Source: Prosthecomicrobium sp. N25 (GTDB lineage Bacteria; Pseudomonadota; Alphaproteobacteria; Rhizobiales; Ancalomicrobiaceae). From it: a stretch of DNA of 64,000 nt. The notes below the pieces were generated by a model, which did not search any database, was not told the origin of the DNA, and saw only the letters and a list, made by a program, of their open reading frames with translations. A program made the translations under genes and the position numbers. Positions 49,717 through 62,185 of this stretch are shown in pieces. The stretch covers positions 1,027,418-1,091,417 of the forward strand of contig NZ_JBBCAT010000001.1 in NCBI RefSeq assembly GCF_037203705.1, written 5' to 3'. How positions within the stretch are numbered: the stretch's first letter is position 1; every line of letters starts with the position of its first letter.

Positions 49717-50733
49717 GTGCGCGTCATCGCCCAGGCCCTCGCATCCGCCGCCCTTGCGGCCTTCTTGGCCCTCTCCGGCCCGCCGCCCGCCACCGCCAAC
49801 GACTCGACCGCCGAACTCGGGGTCGGCGGCCTGGTGCTGACGGCCAACTCCGGCATCGCCATGAAGTCGGAGGATCTCAGGATCTCGGCCAACCTGATCG
49901 AGGTGCGCTACGAGTTCCTGAATGAGACCGACAAGGACATCACCACCCTGGTCGCCTTCCCGATGCCGCTGATCTCGGCCAACGACGCCGATTTCCAGTA
50001 CGCGCTGCCGAAGGAGCGGGACCCGGTCAACTTCATCGGCTTCACCGTCACGGTCGACGGCCAGAAGATCGCGCCCGAGGTGGAGCAGAGGGCCCGCGTG
50101 CATGGCGTCGACATCACCGACCGCCTGAAGGCGGACGGCATCCCGCTGAACCCGTTCCCGCTCCAGCGCGGCCGCGAGGCGCTAGCCAGGCTCTCGCCCG
50201 ACAAGCGCAAGTTCTATGTCGAGCGCGGCCTCGCCATCTGGTCCGAGGGGCAGCCCACATCGGTCGCCTGGGACGTGGCGACGACCTTCTTCTGGATGCA
50301 GACCTTCCCGGCCCAGAAGGTCGTCTCCGTCCAGCACAGCTACACGCCCGTCGTCGGCACCGGCTTCCTGACCGAGACGGTGCTGGCCGGCCCGCCCGAG
50401 TCGCCGCAGCTGATGGACTACTGCATCGACAAGGGCACCAATGCCGGCATCCGCAAGATCATCCAGGCCCGCAAGGTGCAGAACGGCGCCGACGAGCCGG
50501 GCCTCTTCCAGACCCGCCTTCAATACGTGCTCCTCACCGGCGCCAACTGGGCCGGCCCGATCCGCGATTTCAGGATGTCCATCAACAAGCCGACGCCCGA
50601 TACGATCATGTCCTTCTGCTTCGACGGCAAGCTCCAGAAGATCTCGCCGACGACTTTCACCTTCGCGGCGAAGAACTACACCCCGAGCCGCAACCTCTCG
50701 ATCTTGTTCGTGAACCCGAACCGCTCCAATTGA
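49717..50733 (+). CDS. DUF4424 family exported protein
   Basis: 338 residues from a GTG at 49717 preceded by AAGGGAG; the frame opens further upstream without a good start. The signal peptide is ALASAALAAFLALSGPPPATA. The body (LGVGGLVLTANSGIAMKSED, LIEVRYEFLNETDKDITTLV, VAFPMP, QHSYTPVVG) fits the DUF4424 family of periplasmic beta-rich proteins. It lies 141 bases after ppkA and 14 bases before the peptidase-like gene, so the two form an exported-protein pair at the end of the T6SS arm. Function is unknown. Confidence 0.8.
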   Translation: MRVIAQALASAALAAFLALSGPPPATANDSTAELGVGGLVLTANSGIAMKSEDLRISANLIEVRYEFLNETDKDITTLVAFPMPLISANDADFQYALPKERDPVNFIGFTVTVDGQKIAPEVEQRARVHGVDITDRLKADGIPLNPFPLQRGREALARLSPDKRKFYVERGLAIWSEGQPTSVAWDVATTFFWMQTFPAQKVVSVQHSYTPVVGTGFLTETVLAGPPESPQLMDYCIDKGTNAGIRKIIQARKVQNGADEPGLFQTRLQYVLLTGANWAGPIRDFRMSINKPTPDTIMSFCFDGKLQKISPTTFTFAAKNYTPSRNLSILFVNPNRSN

Positions 50734-50747
50734 CGGGAGTCCCTCAC

Positions 50748-54528
<3,781 letters not shown>

Positions 54529-54614
54529 CGGGCTGGACCCGGCCCGCGCCCCCGCTTAGCCTTCTCGCGGAGACGGCCGGCGCTTCAGACCGGCCGCGCG
54601 AGAGGGGAACGCAC

Positions 54615-55067
54615 ATGCTGAAGGGTCTCGATCCGCTCCTGACCGGAGAGGTTCTGCACGTCCTGCGCTCGATGGGCCACGGCGACGACCTCGTGGTCTG
54701 CGACGCCAACTTCCCGTCCGAGACCGTGGCGCGCCAGACCGTCTGGGGAACCCCGATCCGCATGGACGGCGCCGATTCGGCCCGGGTGGTCCGGGCCGTC
54801 CTGTCGGTGATGCCGCTCGACAGCTTTGTGCCCGTCGCCGCGGAGCGCATGGAGGTGGTCGGCGATCCGGTGACGGTCCCTGAGGTCCAGCGAGAGGTGC
54901 AGGCCGAGATCGACGCCGCGGAGGGCCGGCCGACGCCGATGGGCGGCATCGAGCGCTTCGCCTTCTACGAGCGGGCCAAGACGGCCTATGCGGTGCTGGT
55001 GACCGGCGAACGGCGCTTCTACGGCTGCTTCGTCCTGAAGAAGGGTGTCATCCCGCCCGAGGCCTGA
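54615..55067 (+). CDS. RbsD/FucU family sugar mutarotase-like protein
   Basis: 150 residues from the ATG at 54615 (GAGAGGGGAACGCAC). LLTGEVLHVLRSMGHGDDLV, CDANFPSE and ERAKTAYAVLVTGERRFYGC match the RbsD/FucU family, with the conserved His and Asp of the GHGD and DANFP motifs. Members interconvert anomers of fucose or ribose; the substrate here is not known. It follows pobA by 86 bases, and no fucose or ribose genes are near, so it may serve another sugar. Confidence 0.87.
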   Translation: MLKGLDPLLTGEVLHVLRSMGHGDDLVVCDANFPSETVARQTVWGTPIRMDGADSARVVRAVLSVMPLDSFVPVAAERMEVVGDPVTVPEVQREVQAEIDAAEGRPTPMGGIERFAFYERAKTAYAVLVTGERRFYGCFVLKKGVIPPEA

Positions 55068-55094
55068 GGCCCGCGCGGACGATCATTTGCCGGC

Positions 55095-55778
55095 TCAGCT
55101 ACGGCAGAAGCCGCGCAGGCGTTCCACCGAGGCGATGCGGATGTCGCGCCCGTCGACGGTCGCGCCGACCTCGCGCAGCTTCGCGAGCGCGCGCGAGAAG
55201 GACTCCGGGTTCATGCCGAGGAGCTGGGCGATCAGCGCCTTCTCGTAGGGCAGCGACACCGTGGCGGCGCCGCGCAGGCCCTTGGCGAGCCGGAGAATGA
55301 AGACCGCGACGCGCTGGGCCGCGGTCAGCAGCTTCATCTGCTCCAGCTGGTCCATCATGGTCTCCAGGTGCCGCTGCTGCAGCCGCAAAAGGACGCTCGC
55401 GAATCCGGCGTCCTCGGCGACGCAGGACGACACCGTCTCGGTCGCGATGGCGAGGACGCGCACCCGCCCGACGGCCTCGGCCGAGAAGCTGTAGGTCCCC
55501 CCGGCGCAATAGGCGCATTCGCCGATCGTGTCCCCGGCCCCCAGGATGTTGAGCAGCGTCTCGGAGCCGTCCGCGCGGTTGCGCAGGATCTTCACCGTGC
55601 CCTCGAGCAGGATGAAGAAGCTCTTCGCGTCGTCGCCCTCCTGGAACAGGATCTCGCCGTCGTCGTAGGTCCTCGGCAGGCGGTGCGCCAGCAGCCGGCC
55701 GACGACCGGATCCGGCAGGCCACGGAAGAGCGGAATGCTGCCCGCAAGGGTGGCGTCATGGTCGAGGCGGATGGTCAT
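55095..55778 (-). CDS. Crp/Fnr family transcriptional regulator
   Basis: 227 residues from the ATG at 55778. The cyclic-nucleotide-like domain (IPLFRGLPDPVVGRLLAHRL, DDGEILFQEGDDAKSFFILL) is followed by a long helix and a winged helix-turn-helix with recognition helix NPESFSRAL. The E-xx-S-x-x-R pattern is that of FNR-type proteins binding TTGAT-N4-ATCAA. The N-terminal Fe-S cysteines of FNR are absent; two cysteines sit in ECAYCAGG. So it may be of the DNR/NnrR/FixK type, sensing NO or acting without a cofactor. An FNR-like box lies 170 bases upstream, suggesting autoregulation. Confidence 0.9.
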   Translation of the reverse strand: MTIRLDHDATLAGSIPLFRGLPDPVVGRLLAHRLPRTYDDGEILFQEGDDAKSFFILLEGTVKILRNRADGSETLLNILGAGDTIGECAYCAGGTYSFSAEAVGRVRVLAIATETVSSCVAEDAGFASVLLRLQQRHLETMMDQLEQMKLLTAAQRVAVFILRLAKGLRGAATVSLPYEKALIAQLLGMNPESFSRALAKLREVGATVDGRDIRIASVERLRGFCRS

Positions 55779-56108
55779 GGGCGCGGTTCCGTCCGGTCGT
55801 TTCGTTGGAGCGCCGTCGGGCGGTCGCCGCCCGGTCATGCGCCTGTGCTTGTCGAAACGATCCCCGCCGCGTCCTTGCGACCACGGCCTCGGTGCCGTGG
55901 ATTCGAGCGATCTGACTACTTTTTGACCGACCCTCCCCCGGTCATCTTTGATCCAGATCACACTTCCGTTAAGTCGGCCCGGTGCCGGCGCGCGGCGACG
56001 CCGGGCCGCGGCTCGCTGACATACGGAAAATCCTGTGAAGCCAGGGGCTTCCATGGCGAACCGAGGCGTCGCCGTAGCAATACCTAGGGTTCGCTGCGGG
56101 CCAAATAC
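55779..56108. other. Intergenic region upstream of the Crp/Fnr gene
   Basis: 330 bases between the regulator start and the histidine kinase stop. It holds the FNR-like box (55948-55961) and the first copy of a 25-bp tandem duplication (56079-56103). The frame opening upstream of the regulator lacks start signals and is not counted as coding. Confidence 0.55.
55948..55961. promoter_or_regulatory. FNR/Crp-type box upstream of the Crp/Fnr regulator
   Basis: TTGATCCAGATCAC matches TTGAT-N4-ATCAA with one mismatch (last base). It stands within a less GC-rich stretch, and the regulator downstream has the FNR-type E-xx-S-x-x-R recognition helix. Confidence 0.65.
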
Positions 56109-56128
56109 CTAGGGTTCGCTGCGGGCCA
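56079..56128. repeat. Perfect 25-bp tandem duplication at the end of the histidine kinase gene
   Basis: A 25-base unit starting AATACCTAGGGTTCGCTGCG occurs at 56079-56103 and again at 56104-56128. The right-hand copy encodes the last residues (RSEP) and the stop codon of the kinase; the left-hand copy lies just beyond the stop and repeats that sequence. Confidence 0.85.
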
Positions 56129-57737
56129 CCGGAAGATGCATGGTCACCCGCGTGCCCCGGCCCGGTTCACTGGCGATGTCCGCGAGCCCGCCGGCCGAGC
56201 GGGCGAAGCCGTAGACCTGGCTCAGGCCCAGCCCGGTTCCCTGGTTCTCGTCCTTGGTGGTGAAGAACGGCTCGAAGACATGGGCCAGGATCTCCGCAGG
56301 GATTCCACTTCCCGTGTCCGCCACCGTCACGCCGATCGCCGGCGTGGAGGGCTGGCCCGGCAGCTTGCCCGGCGCCGTCGAGATCGTCAGCGTTCCGCCC
56401 GACGGCATGGCGTCGCGGGCGTTGGCGGCCAGGTTGAGGAGCGCGAGGTCGAACTGGGTCGCATCGGCCACCACCGGGAGGCCGTCGGCCTCCAGGGCGA
56501 GCGCTAGTCCGATCGCCGGGCCGAGGGTCTGGCGCACCATTTCGGCGCCGGCGCGGATCCGTTCGTCCGGCACGAAGCGAACGGGTTCCGCCGAGCCGCC
56601 GCGCGAGAACACCAGGAGCGAGCGGGTCATCTTCGTCCCGCGGTCAACCCCTTCCTTGATGGCCTCCAGGTAGCGCGACACGGCCTCGCCCGGTTGCGTC
56701 CGTTCGATCAGCCGGATGCCGGCGGTCACGACGGTGAGGATGTTGTTGAAGTCGTGCGCCACCCCGCCGGTCATCCGGCCCACGGCTTCCAGCCGCCGGG
56801 TCCGCTCCAGCGCCGCCAGTTGGCGCCGCGCCTCGATCGCCTCGCGCCGCAAGAGGAGCACGAAGGCCGCCGTCAGGCCGGCGACCACCAGGCCGGCCGC
56901 GCCGAGAACCAGGCGGGCCCGGTTCAGCGGCGCGTTGTAGATGTCGGCCGGCAGCGAGTAGTGCGCCGACCAGCCGGTCCGTTCGGACTTGCGGAACGCG
57001 GTCACGACCGGGGTCCCGAGGGCCGATGTCCCCGGATAGACGCCCAGGTCCCCCTGGCGGCGGGCGGCGATCGCCGCCGCCCCCGCCTGCCTGCCGATCA
57101 TTTCGGGTGCGCGGGGCGCCGAGACGATGCGGTCCTGCGAGTCCACCAGGAACGGTCGCCATTGGGGATCGAGCCCGTTGCCGGTCAGGATCGCCGACAT
57201 GCCGGCGACCGCGACCACCGCCGTCAGGTCGTAGCGGACGTCGTCGCCGCGCACGACCGGCACGCGGATCCGCACGGAGGGGTAGCTGTCCTGCGCCAGG
57301 GGCCCGGGCGCCGCAAGGTCCCCGATGACCGGCGCCCGCGTGGCGAGCACCCGGCGGACCTCGTCCGGATACACGGTGCGCGGCAGGGCGGTCCCGAAGG
57401 GCAACGCGGTGTTGACCAGCTGCCGGCCGTCCAGGGCATTGAGGATGATCCGGTCCCAGAACGGAACCCGGTCGCCGTAGCGCTTGGCCAGCAGGTGGAA
57501 GCGCGCGAAGTCGGGCTCCGGCGCGTCGAGGGTCGGCGTCAGCGCCAGGAGTTGCAAGTGCTGGATGGAGGCGTCGAGCTCGCGGTCGACCGCCGCGATG
57601 GCCGCGGTGGCGCGCTCGATGGCCTCCGCGCGGATCCGGCTGCGCTCGGTCTCGAGAAGATGGAAGGAGAGGCCCGCGACGAGGACGATGACCGGTAACA
57701 CTGCGGCGAGCGCCAGGAGGACGAAACGCTGCCGCAT
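56109..57737 (-). CDS. Orphan membrane-bound sensor histidine kinase
   Basis: 542 residues. Membrane helices at about 5-27 and 275-297 flank a periplasmic dCache-like sensor (about 30-270). The kinase core follows: phosphoacceptor His328 in [14 protein letters not shown] box [16 protein letters not shown]1 [10 protein letters not shown] box FEPFFTTK and G2 [18 protein letters not shown]. There is no receiver domain and no adjacent response regulator. A TATAAG -10-like element lies on the minus strand at 57809-57804, about 67 bases upstream of the start. The signal and partner are unknown. The stop lies in a 25-bp tandem duplication. Confidence 0.92.
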   Translation of the reverse strand: MRQRFVLLALAAVLPVIVLVAGLSFHLLETERSRIRAEAIERATAAIAAVDRELDASIQHLQLLALTPTLDAPEPDFARFHLLAKRYGDRVPFWDRIILNALDGRQLVNTALPFGTALPRTVYPDEVRRVLATRAPVIGDLAAPGPLAQDSYPSVRIRVPVVRGDDVRYDLTAVVAVAGMSAILTGNGLDPQWRPFLVDSQDRIVSAPRAPEMIGRQAGAAAIAARRQGDLGVYPGTSALGTPVVTAFRKSERTGWSAHYSLPADIYNAPLNRARLVLGAAGLVVAGLTAAFVLLLRREAIEARRQLAALERTRRLEAVGRMTGGVAHDFNNILTVVTAGIRLIERTQPGEAVSRYLEAIKEGVDRGTKMTRSLLVFSRGGSAEPVRFVPDERIRAGAEMVRQTLGPAIGLALALEADGLPVVADATQFDLALLNLAANARDAMPSGGTLTISTAPGKLPGQPSTPAIGVTVADTGSGIPAEILAHVFEPFFTTKDENQGTGLGLSQVYGFARSAGGLADIASEPGRGTRVTMHLPVARSEP

Positions 57738-58003
57738 GCTCCTGCTCCGGTCTCCGAGAGACTGGCCGGGCGCTGCTGGCTCGACGAGAGCTCCGAGGCC
57801 ACCCTTATAGTGGAAAGTAACGAGGGTCCAGCACCGGTCGAGGCGGGGCGCTCCTGGTCCGCCAGCGCACCGTTCCAGCCTGTCCGTCTTCGCCCGCGGC
57901 GTTCCGCGGCGGCCGCAGCGGGGAACGTGCGGCGGTCCTGGCCGTTCATGGGGCAGGGTGCGACGGCCGAAGGCCCGAGCGCCGCAAGCAAGGGAGACCC
58001 TCC

Positions 58004-58303
58004 ATGAAGACAGTCATCGGCGCCGGCGCCATCGCGGCGCTCCTGGCCCTCGGCCTCGGCCCGGCCCTCGCCCAGTCCGACACCGGTCCGAAGCGGCCGC
58101 CCGCCGCCGACATGAAGCCGACCACCCCCGGCGCGACCGGCGCGGGCCGTTCCGACACGGCGCCCGGCCAGAACCGCCCGGCGGCGAACGACGCCACCAT
58201 GCCCGGCAAGTCCGAATCGGCCCCCGGCCGCAACCGCCCGCCGGCCGACGATCCCCTCCGCCCCGGCAAATCCGAATCGGCGCCCGGCCAGAACCGCCTG
58301 TGA
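58004..58303 (+). CDS. Small secreted low-complexity protein
   Basis: 99 residues. Signal peptide VIGAGAIAALLALGLGPALA, then a disordered Pro/Gly/Asn/Lys-rich chain with three imperfect repeats of about 20 residues built on G(K/R)S(E/D)(S/T)APGQNRP. The ATG follows CAAGGGAGACCCTCC. It is convergent with the Pit gene. The family is not recognised; such small peptides are common in Rhizobiales and may be structural or cell-wall linked. Confidence 0.65.
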   Translation: MKTVIGAGAIAALLALGLGPALAQSDTGPKRPPAADMKPTTPGATGAGRSDTAPGQNRPAANDATMPGKSESAPGRNRPPADDPLRPGKSESAPGQNRL

Positions 58304-58310
58304 CAGCGCG

Positions 58311-58353
58311 CGGCGCCCGGCCCCGGCTCCCGAGCCGCGGCCGCCGGGTGCCG
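58311..58353. terminator. Bidirectional hairpin between small protein gene and pit
   Basis: Outer arms CGGCGCCCGG and CCGGGTGCCG (one G-T pair) enclose an inner stem CGGCTC CC GAGCCG. It fills the gap between convergent genes; no T-run is present. Confidence 0.5.
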
Positions 58354-58363
58354 CGTCCGCCGT

Positions 58364-59368
58364 TCAGGCGAAGAGCCGCGTCGCCGCGTAGGTGAGCGCC
58401 GCGACCCCCGCCGCGCTCGGCATGGTGACGATCCAGGCGACCACGATGTTGCCCGCCAGGCCCCAGCGCACCGCCGACGTGCGCCGCGCCGCCCCGACCC
58501 CCACGATGGCCCCCGTGATGGTGTGCGTGGTCGAGACCGGGATGCCGAGCCATGTCGCCAGGAAGAGGGTGATCGCCCCGCCGGTCTCGGCGCAGAAGCC
58601 CTGCATCGGGTTGAGCCGTGTGATCTTCGATCCCATCGTCTGCACGATCCGCCAGCCGCCGAACAACGTGCCGAGTCCCATCGCGGCCTGGCAGGAGATG
58701 ACGACCCAGAAGGGCACGTAGAACGTCGCCCCCAGGTGACCCTGCGAGTAGAGCAGCACCGCGATGATCCCCATCGTCTTCTGGGCGTCGTTGCCGCCGT
58801 GGCCGAGCGAGTAGAGCGAGGCCGAGATGAACTGCAGCACGCGGAAGACCCGATCGACCGCGAAGGGCGTCTGCCGGACGAAGATCCACGTCACCGCGAG
58901 CACCAGGACCAGCGCCAGCAGGAACCCGACGGCGGGCGACAGGACGATCGCCGCGGCCGTCTTGGCGACCCCTTCGATCACCACGGCCCCGGTCCCCGCC
59001 TTGGCGAGGCCGGCCCCCACCATGCCGCCGACCAGCGCATGGGAACTGCTCGACGGAATGCCGAAGTACCAGGTCAGCAGGTTCCAGGCGATCGCGCCCG
59101 TCAGCGCCGAGAAGATCACCGCCGGCGTCACCACCGAGGCGTCGATGATGCCCTTGCCGAGGGTCTCGGCCACATGGAGGCCGAAGAACAGGAAGGCAAT
59201 GAAGTTGAAGAAGGCGGCCCACAGCACGGCATACTGGGGCCGCAGCACGCGCGTCGACACGATCGTGGCGATCGAATTGGCCGCGTCGTGCAGCCCGTTG
59301 AGAAAATCGAACAGCAGCGCCACGACGATCAGCGCGACCAGCAGCGGAAGGGCGAGCGATCCGTCCAT
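58364..59368 (-). CDS. Inorganic phosphate transporter (Pit family)
   Basis: 334 residues with about ten membrane segments. The duplicated PiT signature is visible: FLNGLHDAANSIATIVSTRV near residue 23 and TLFGGWRIVQTMGSKITRLN in the second half. GIPVSTTHTITGAIVG and GIPSSSSHALVGGMVG are the matching inner repeats. It takes up metal-phosphate with proton symport. It starts 4 bases after the DUF47 gene, its usual partner. Confidence 0.94.
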   Translation of the reverse strand: MDGSLALPLLVALIVVALLFDFLNGLHDAANSIATIVSTRVLRPQYAVLWAAFFNFIAFLFFGLHVAETLGKGIIDASVVTPAVIFSALTGAIAWNLLTWYFGIPSSSSHALVGGMVGAGLAKAGTGAVVIEGVAKTAAAIVLSPAVGFLLALVLVLAVTWIFVRQTPFAVDRVFRVLQFISASLYSLGHGGNDAQKTMGIIAVLLYSQGHLGATFYVPFWVVISCQAAMGLGTLFGGWRIVQTMGSKITRLNPMQGFCAETGGAITLFLATWLGIPVSTTHTITGAIVGVGAARRTSAVRWGLAGNIVVAWIVTMPSAAGVAALTYAATRLFA

Positions 59369-59372
59369 CGCG

Positions 59373-60017
59373 TCAGATGTTCTCGATCAGGATGCCGCTG
59401 ATCTCGTTGGCGACGTCCTCGAACCGGTCGACGACGCGCTCGAGTTCACCGTAGATCTCGCTGCCGATCAGGAACGCCATGGCGTTCGACTGGCCGTGCC
59501 GCCGGTAGAGGTCGCGCAGGCCGTCGTCGTGAAGCTCGTCGGCGCGACCCTCCACCCTGACCACCTCCTCGATGATCTCCCCGATGCGTCCGGCATTCTG
59601 GCCGGGCTTCTCCAGGAGCGAGATCGCTTCCTCGAGCAGTCGCGCCGCCTCGACGATCACCGCCCCCATGTCGCGCATCAGCGGGTCGAACTGGCGCTGC
59701 TCGTAAAGCGTCACCGTCTTGACGGTCTTGTGCATGGTGTCGATGGCGTCGTCCATCGACTGGATCAGGTCCTTGATGTCGCCCCGGTCGAAGGGCGTGA
59801 TGAAGCTCTTGCGCACCGCCAGCATCACGTCCCGCGTGATCGCGTCCGCCTCGGTCTCGAGCTCGACGATGGCGCGGCAGTAGCGCTCGATGGAGTCTCC
59901 GCCCTCGAGCAGCTGTTGCAGGGCCTCCGCGCCGCCGACCACCGTGCGGGCATGCCGCCGGAACAGGTCGAAGAACCGGTCTTCCCGGGGCAGCAGGGCA
60001 CGAAACCAGCTCAGCAT
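59373..60017 (-). CDS. DUF47 (PhoU-like) regulator of the Pit transporter
   Basis: 214 residues from the ATG at 60017, preceded by GAGGTGGATCG; the frame extends 63 bases upstream. MLSWFRALLPREDRFFDLFR and FDRGDIKDLIQSMDDAIDTM are typical of DUF47, a four-helix PhoU-like fold that binds metals and controls Pit activity. The genes overlap functionally: pit follows after 4 bases. A nested hairpin lies in the leader at 60030-60074. Confidence 0.93.
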   Translation of the reverse strand: MLSWFRALLPREDRFFDLFRRHARTVVGGAEALQQLLEGGDSIERYCRAIVELETEADAITRDVMLAVRKSFITPFDRGDIKDLIQSMDDAIDTMHKTVKTVTLYEQRQFDPLMRDMGAVIVEAARLLEEAISLLEKPGQNAGRIGEIIEEVVRVEGRADELHDDGLRDLYRRHGQSNAMAFLIGSEIYGELERVVDRFEDVANEISGILIENI

Positions 60018-60029
60018 CGATCCACCTCG

Positions 60030-60074
60030 GCACGGGGCGCCCTTCGGGCGCGCCGACCCGCGAGAGCCCCGTGC
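60030..60074 (-). promoter_or_regulatory. Nested leader hairpin upstream of the DUF47-pit operon
   Basis: Outer arms GCACGGGGC (60030-60038) and GCCCCGTGC (60066-60074) are perfect complements. An inner hairpin GCGCCC-TTC-GGGCGC occupies 60037-60051. In the transcript the structure ends two bases before the ribosome site (GAGG at 60028-60025) of the DUF47 gene, so it could affect translation. Confidence 0.45.
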
Positions 60075-60173
60075 GTACATGCAACGAATCGAAGACCGCC
60101 GCCATCGGTCGAAACACGAGGCGAGCGCCTTTTTACGCCGGACAAGCTGCCGCAGCGCCCGCGGCCCGCCCGG

Positions 60174-60470
60174 TCAGGGCTGGGTCTTGCCGGCGCAGCG
60201 CGGCCGGGTATCGCCCGCAAGGCAGTTGGTCGGGCTGCCGGCCGGGTCCTCGCCGCCCGAGGTCGAGCCGCTGTTCGGCAGTTCCCCGGTCCCGCCGACG
60301 GCCGAATTCGCGTTGGTGCGGTCGGCCTCGGGGGCGAGCGCCGGGCCGCCGCTGCGGGTCGGCCCAGCGACCGGCGCTTCGGGCGGCTTCGGGCCGGTCT
60401 CGGCGGCGGCGGAGCCCGCCCAGAAGGCGGCGAGCGCGACGGCGGCCAGAAAGGTTTGGCTTTGCGTCAT
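60174..60470 (-). CDS. Small secreted low-complexity protein
   Basis: 98 residues. Signal peptide SQTFLAAVALAAFWAGSAAA, then a Pro/Gly/Ala/Ser/Asn-rich chain ending with two cysteines (NCLAGDTRPRCAGKTQP) that could form a disulfide. Its composition is like the small protein at 58004-58303 on the other side of the pit operon, but the sequences do not clearly align. The family is not recognised. The ribosome site is moderate (CCGAGGTCCGTCC). Confidence 0.6.
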   Translation of the reverse strand: MTQSQTFLAAVALAAFWAGSAAAETGPKPPEAPVAGPTRSGGPALAPEADRTNANSAVGGTGELPNSGSTSGGEDPAGSPTNCLAGDTRPRCAGKTQP

Positions 60471-60548
60471 GGACGGACCTCGGGTTAGCGGCTCCGGTCG
60501 AGCCGCCGGGTCAACCCGCGCGGTCCCGCCCGGTTCCGCTCCGAAGCC

Positions 60549-62174
60549 TCAGATCGCCTCCGCCACCATCCGGATCGCCCCGCAGGGGCACTCCGCCTCG
60601 CAGATGCCGCAGCCCTTGCAGAAGTCGTAGTCGAAGCGGAAGCCCTGGCCCGGCCCGAGCTTGATCACCGCGTTGTCGGGGCATACGCCGTAGCAGTTGT
60701 CGCATTCGAAGCAGTTGCCGCAGGACAGGCACCGCCGCGCCTCGTAGAGCGCGTTGGAGGCGTCGAGACCCTTCACGACCTCCTCGAAGGTGGAGGTCCG
60801 GCGGGCGAGCGCGAGCTGCGGTCGGACGGTCTTCGGCGCCTCGCCATAGTACCAGGTGTTGAGCCGGTCGAAGCTCGCCGGCTCGTGCTTCGGCGGCGGC
60901 GCGTAGGTCTCGCCCCTCAGCCAGGCGTCCACGTGCCGGGCCGCCTTCTTGCCGTGGCCGACCGCCACCGTCACGGTCCGCTCCGACGGCACCATGTCGC
61001 CGCCCGCGAAGACACCCGGCGCGCCGGTCATCATGTTGGGACCGACCTTGACGACCCCGTCGACGATCTCGAGGCCCGGAACGCCGTCGAGCAGCGACAG
61101 GTCCACGTCCTGCCCGAGCGCCAGAACGACCGAGTCCGCCTCGAGCGTCTCCAGTTCCCCAGTCGGCTGCGGGAAGCCCTTCTCGTCCAGGGCCATGCGC
61201 TCGACCGTGATGGATCCCGCCTCGACCTGCCGGATGGTCGACAGCCACTTCATCATCACGCCTTCCTCGAGCGCCTCCTCGACCTCGAAGTCGTGCGCGG
61301 GCATGCGGTCGCGCGTCCGCCGGTAGACGATCACGGCCTCCTCGGCGCCGAGCCGCCGGGCCGTTCGCGCCACGTCGATCGCCGTGTTGCCGCCGCCGTA
61401 GACCACCACCCGCCGCCCGAGCAGCGGCTTCTCCTCGCCCTCCATCGAGCGCAGCACCTGCACGGCGTCGAGCACCCGCGCGGCCTCGCCGGCCGGGATG
61501 TAGGCCCGCTTGGCGATATGGGCCCCGACCGCCAGGAAGGCGGCGTCGAAGCCGCCATCCGACATGGCGGCCCGGATGTCGTCGACCTTGGCGCCGTACT
61601 CGATCGCGACCCCCATCGCGACGATTCGCGCCACCTCGGCGTCGAGCACGTCCCGGGGGAGCCGGTACTTCGGGATCCCGAACCGCATCATGCCGCCCGG
61701 CAGCGGCCCGGCCTCGCGGATCGTGACCGCGTGGCCGAAGCGCCGCAAATGGTAGGCGGCCGAGAGCCCCGAGGGCCCGGCGCCGACCACGAGCACGCGC
61801 TTGCCCGTCTCCGCCGCCGGCGGATCGAACGCCCACCCGCGCTCCAGCGCCAGGTCGCCGAGGAACCGCTCGACCGAATTGATCCCGACGGCGGAGTCGA
61901 TCTCCTGCCGGTTGCAGGCCCCTTCGCAGGGGTGGTAGCAGACCCGCCCCATGACGGCCGGCAGCGGATTGTTCTCGACGAGCGAGCGCCAGGCCGCCTC
62001 GTAGGCGCCGGCCTCCGCGTAGGCGAGCCAGCCCTGGATGTCCTCGCCGGCCGGACAGGCGGCGTTGCAGGGCGGCAGCCGGTGGACGTATTCCGGCCTC
62101 ACCGTGCGCCAGGAGCCGGTGTGGTTGACCAGCGAGGTGCCGACCTCGAGCGTGATGGCGAAGGGGTGGTCCAT
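60549..62174 (-). CDS. NAD(P)-linked FAD/Fe-S oxidoreductase of the ferredoxin oxidoreductase operon
   Basis: 541 residues. The N-terminal Fe-S domain (CNAACPAGEDIQGWL, CYHPCEGACNR) resembles the glutamate synthase small subunit and binds Fe-S clusters. FAD and NAD(P) Rossmann motifs follow: VVGAGPSGLSAAYHL and VVYGGGNTAIDVART. The C-terminal part has two ferredoxin-like clusters (CLSCGNCFECDNCYGVCPDN and CKGCGICEAECPCGAIRM). It probably moves electrons between ferredoxin and NAD(P)H or serves as the Fe-S/delta part of the 2-oxoacid oxidoreductase encoded upstream. The gap to that gene is 11 bases. Confidence 0.88.
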   Translation of the reverse strand: MDHPFAITLEVGTSLVNHTGSWRTVRPEYVHRLPPCNAACPAGEDIQGWLAYAEAGAYEAAWRSLVENNPLPAVMGRVCYHPCEGACNRQEIDSAVGINSVERFLGDLALERGWAFDPPAAETGKRVLVVGAGPSGLSAAYHLRRFGHAVTIREAGPLPGGMMRFGIPKYRLPRDVLDAEVARIVAMGVAIEYGAKVDDIRAAMSDGGFDAAFLAVGAHIAKRAYIPAGEAARVLDAVQVLRSMEGEEKPLLGRRVVVYGGGNTAIDVARTARRLGAEEAVIVYRRTRDRMPAHDFEVEEALEEGVMMKWLSTIRQVEAGSITVERMALDEKGFPQPTGELETLEADSVVLALGQDVDLSLLDGVPGLEIVDGVVKVGPNMMTGAPGVFAGGDMVPSERTVTVAVGHGKKAARHVDAWLRGETYAPPPKHEPASFDRLNTWYYGEAPKTVRPQLALARRTSTFEEVVKGLDASNALYEARRCLSCGNCFECDNCYGVCPDNAVIKLGPGQGFRFDYDFCKGCGICEAECPCGAIRMVAEAI

Positions 62175-62185
62175 GCTCCTCTCCC

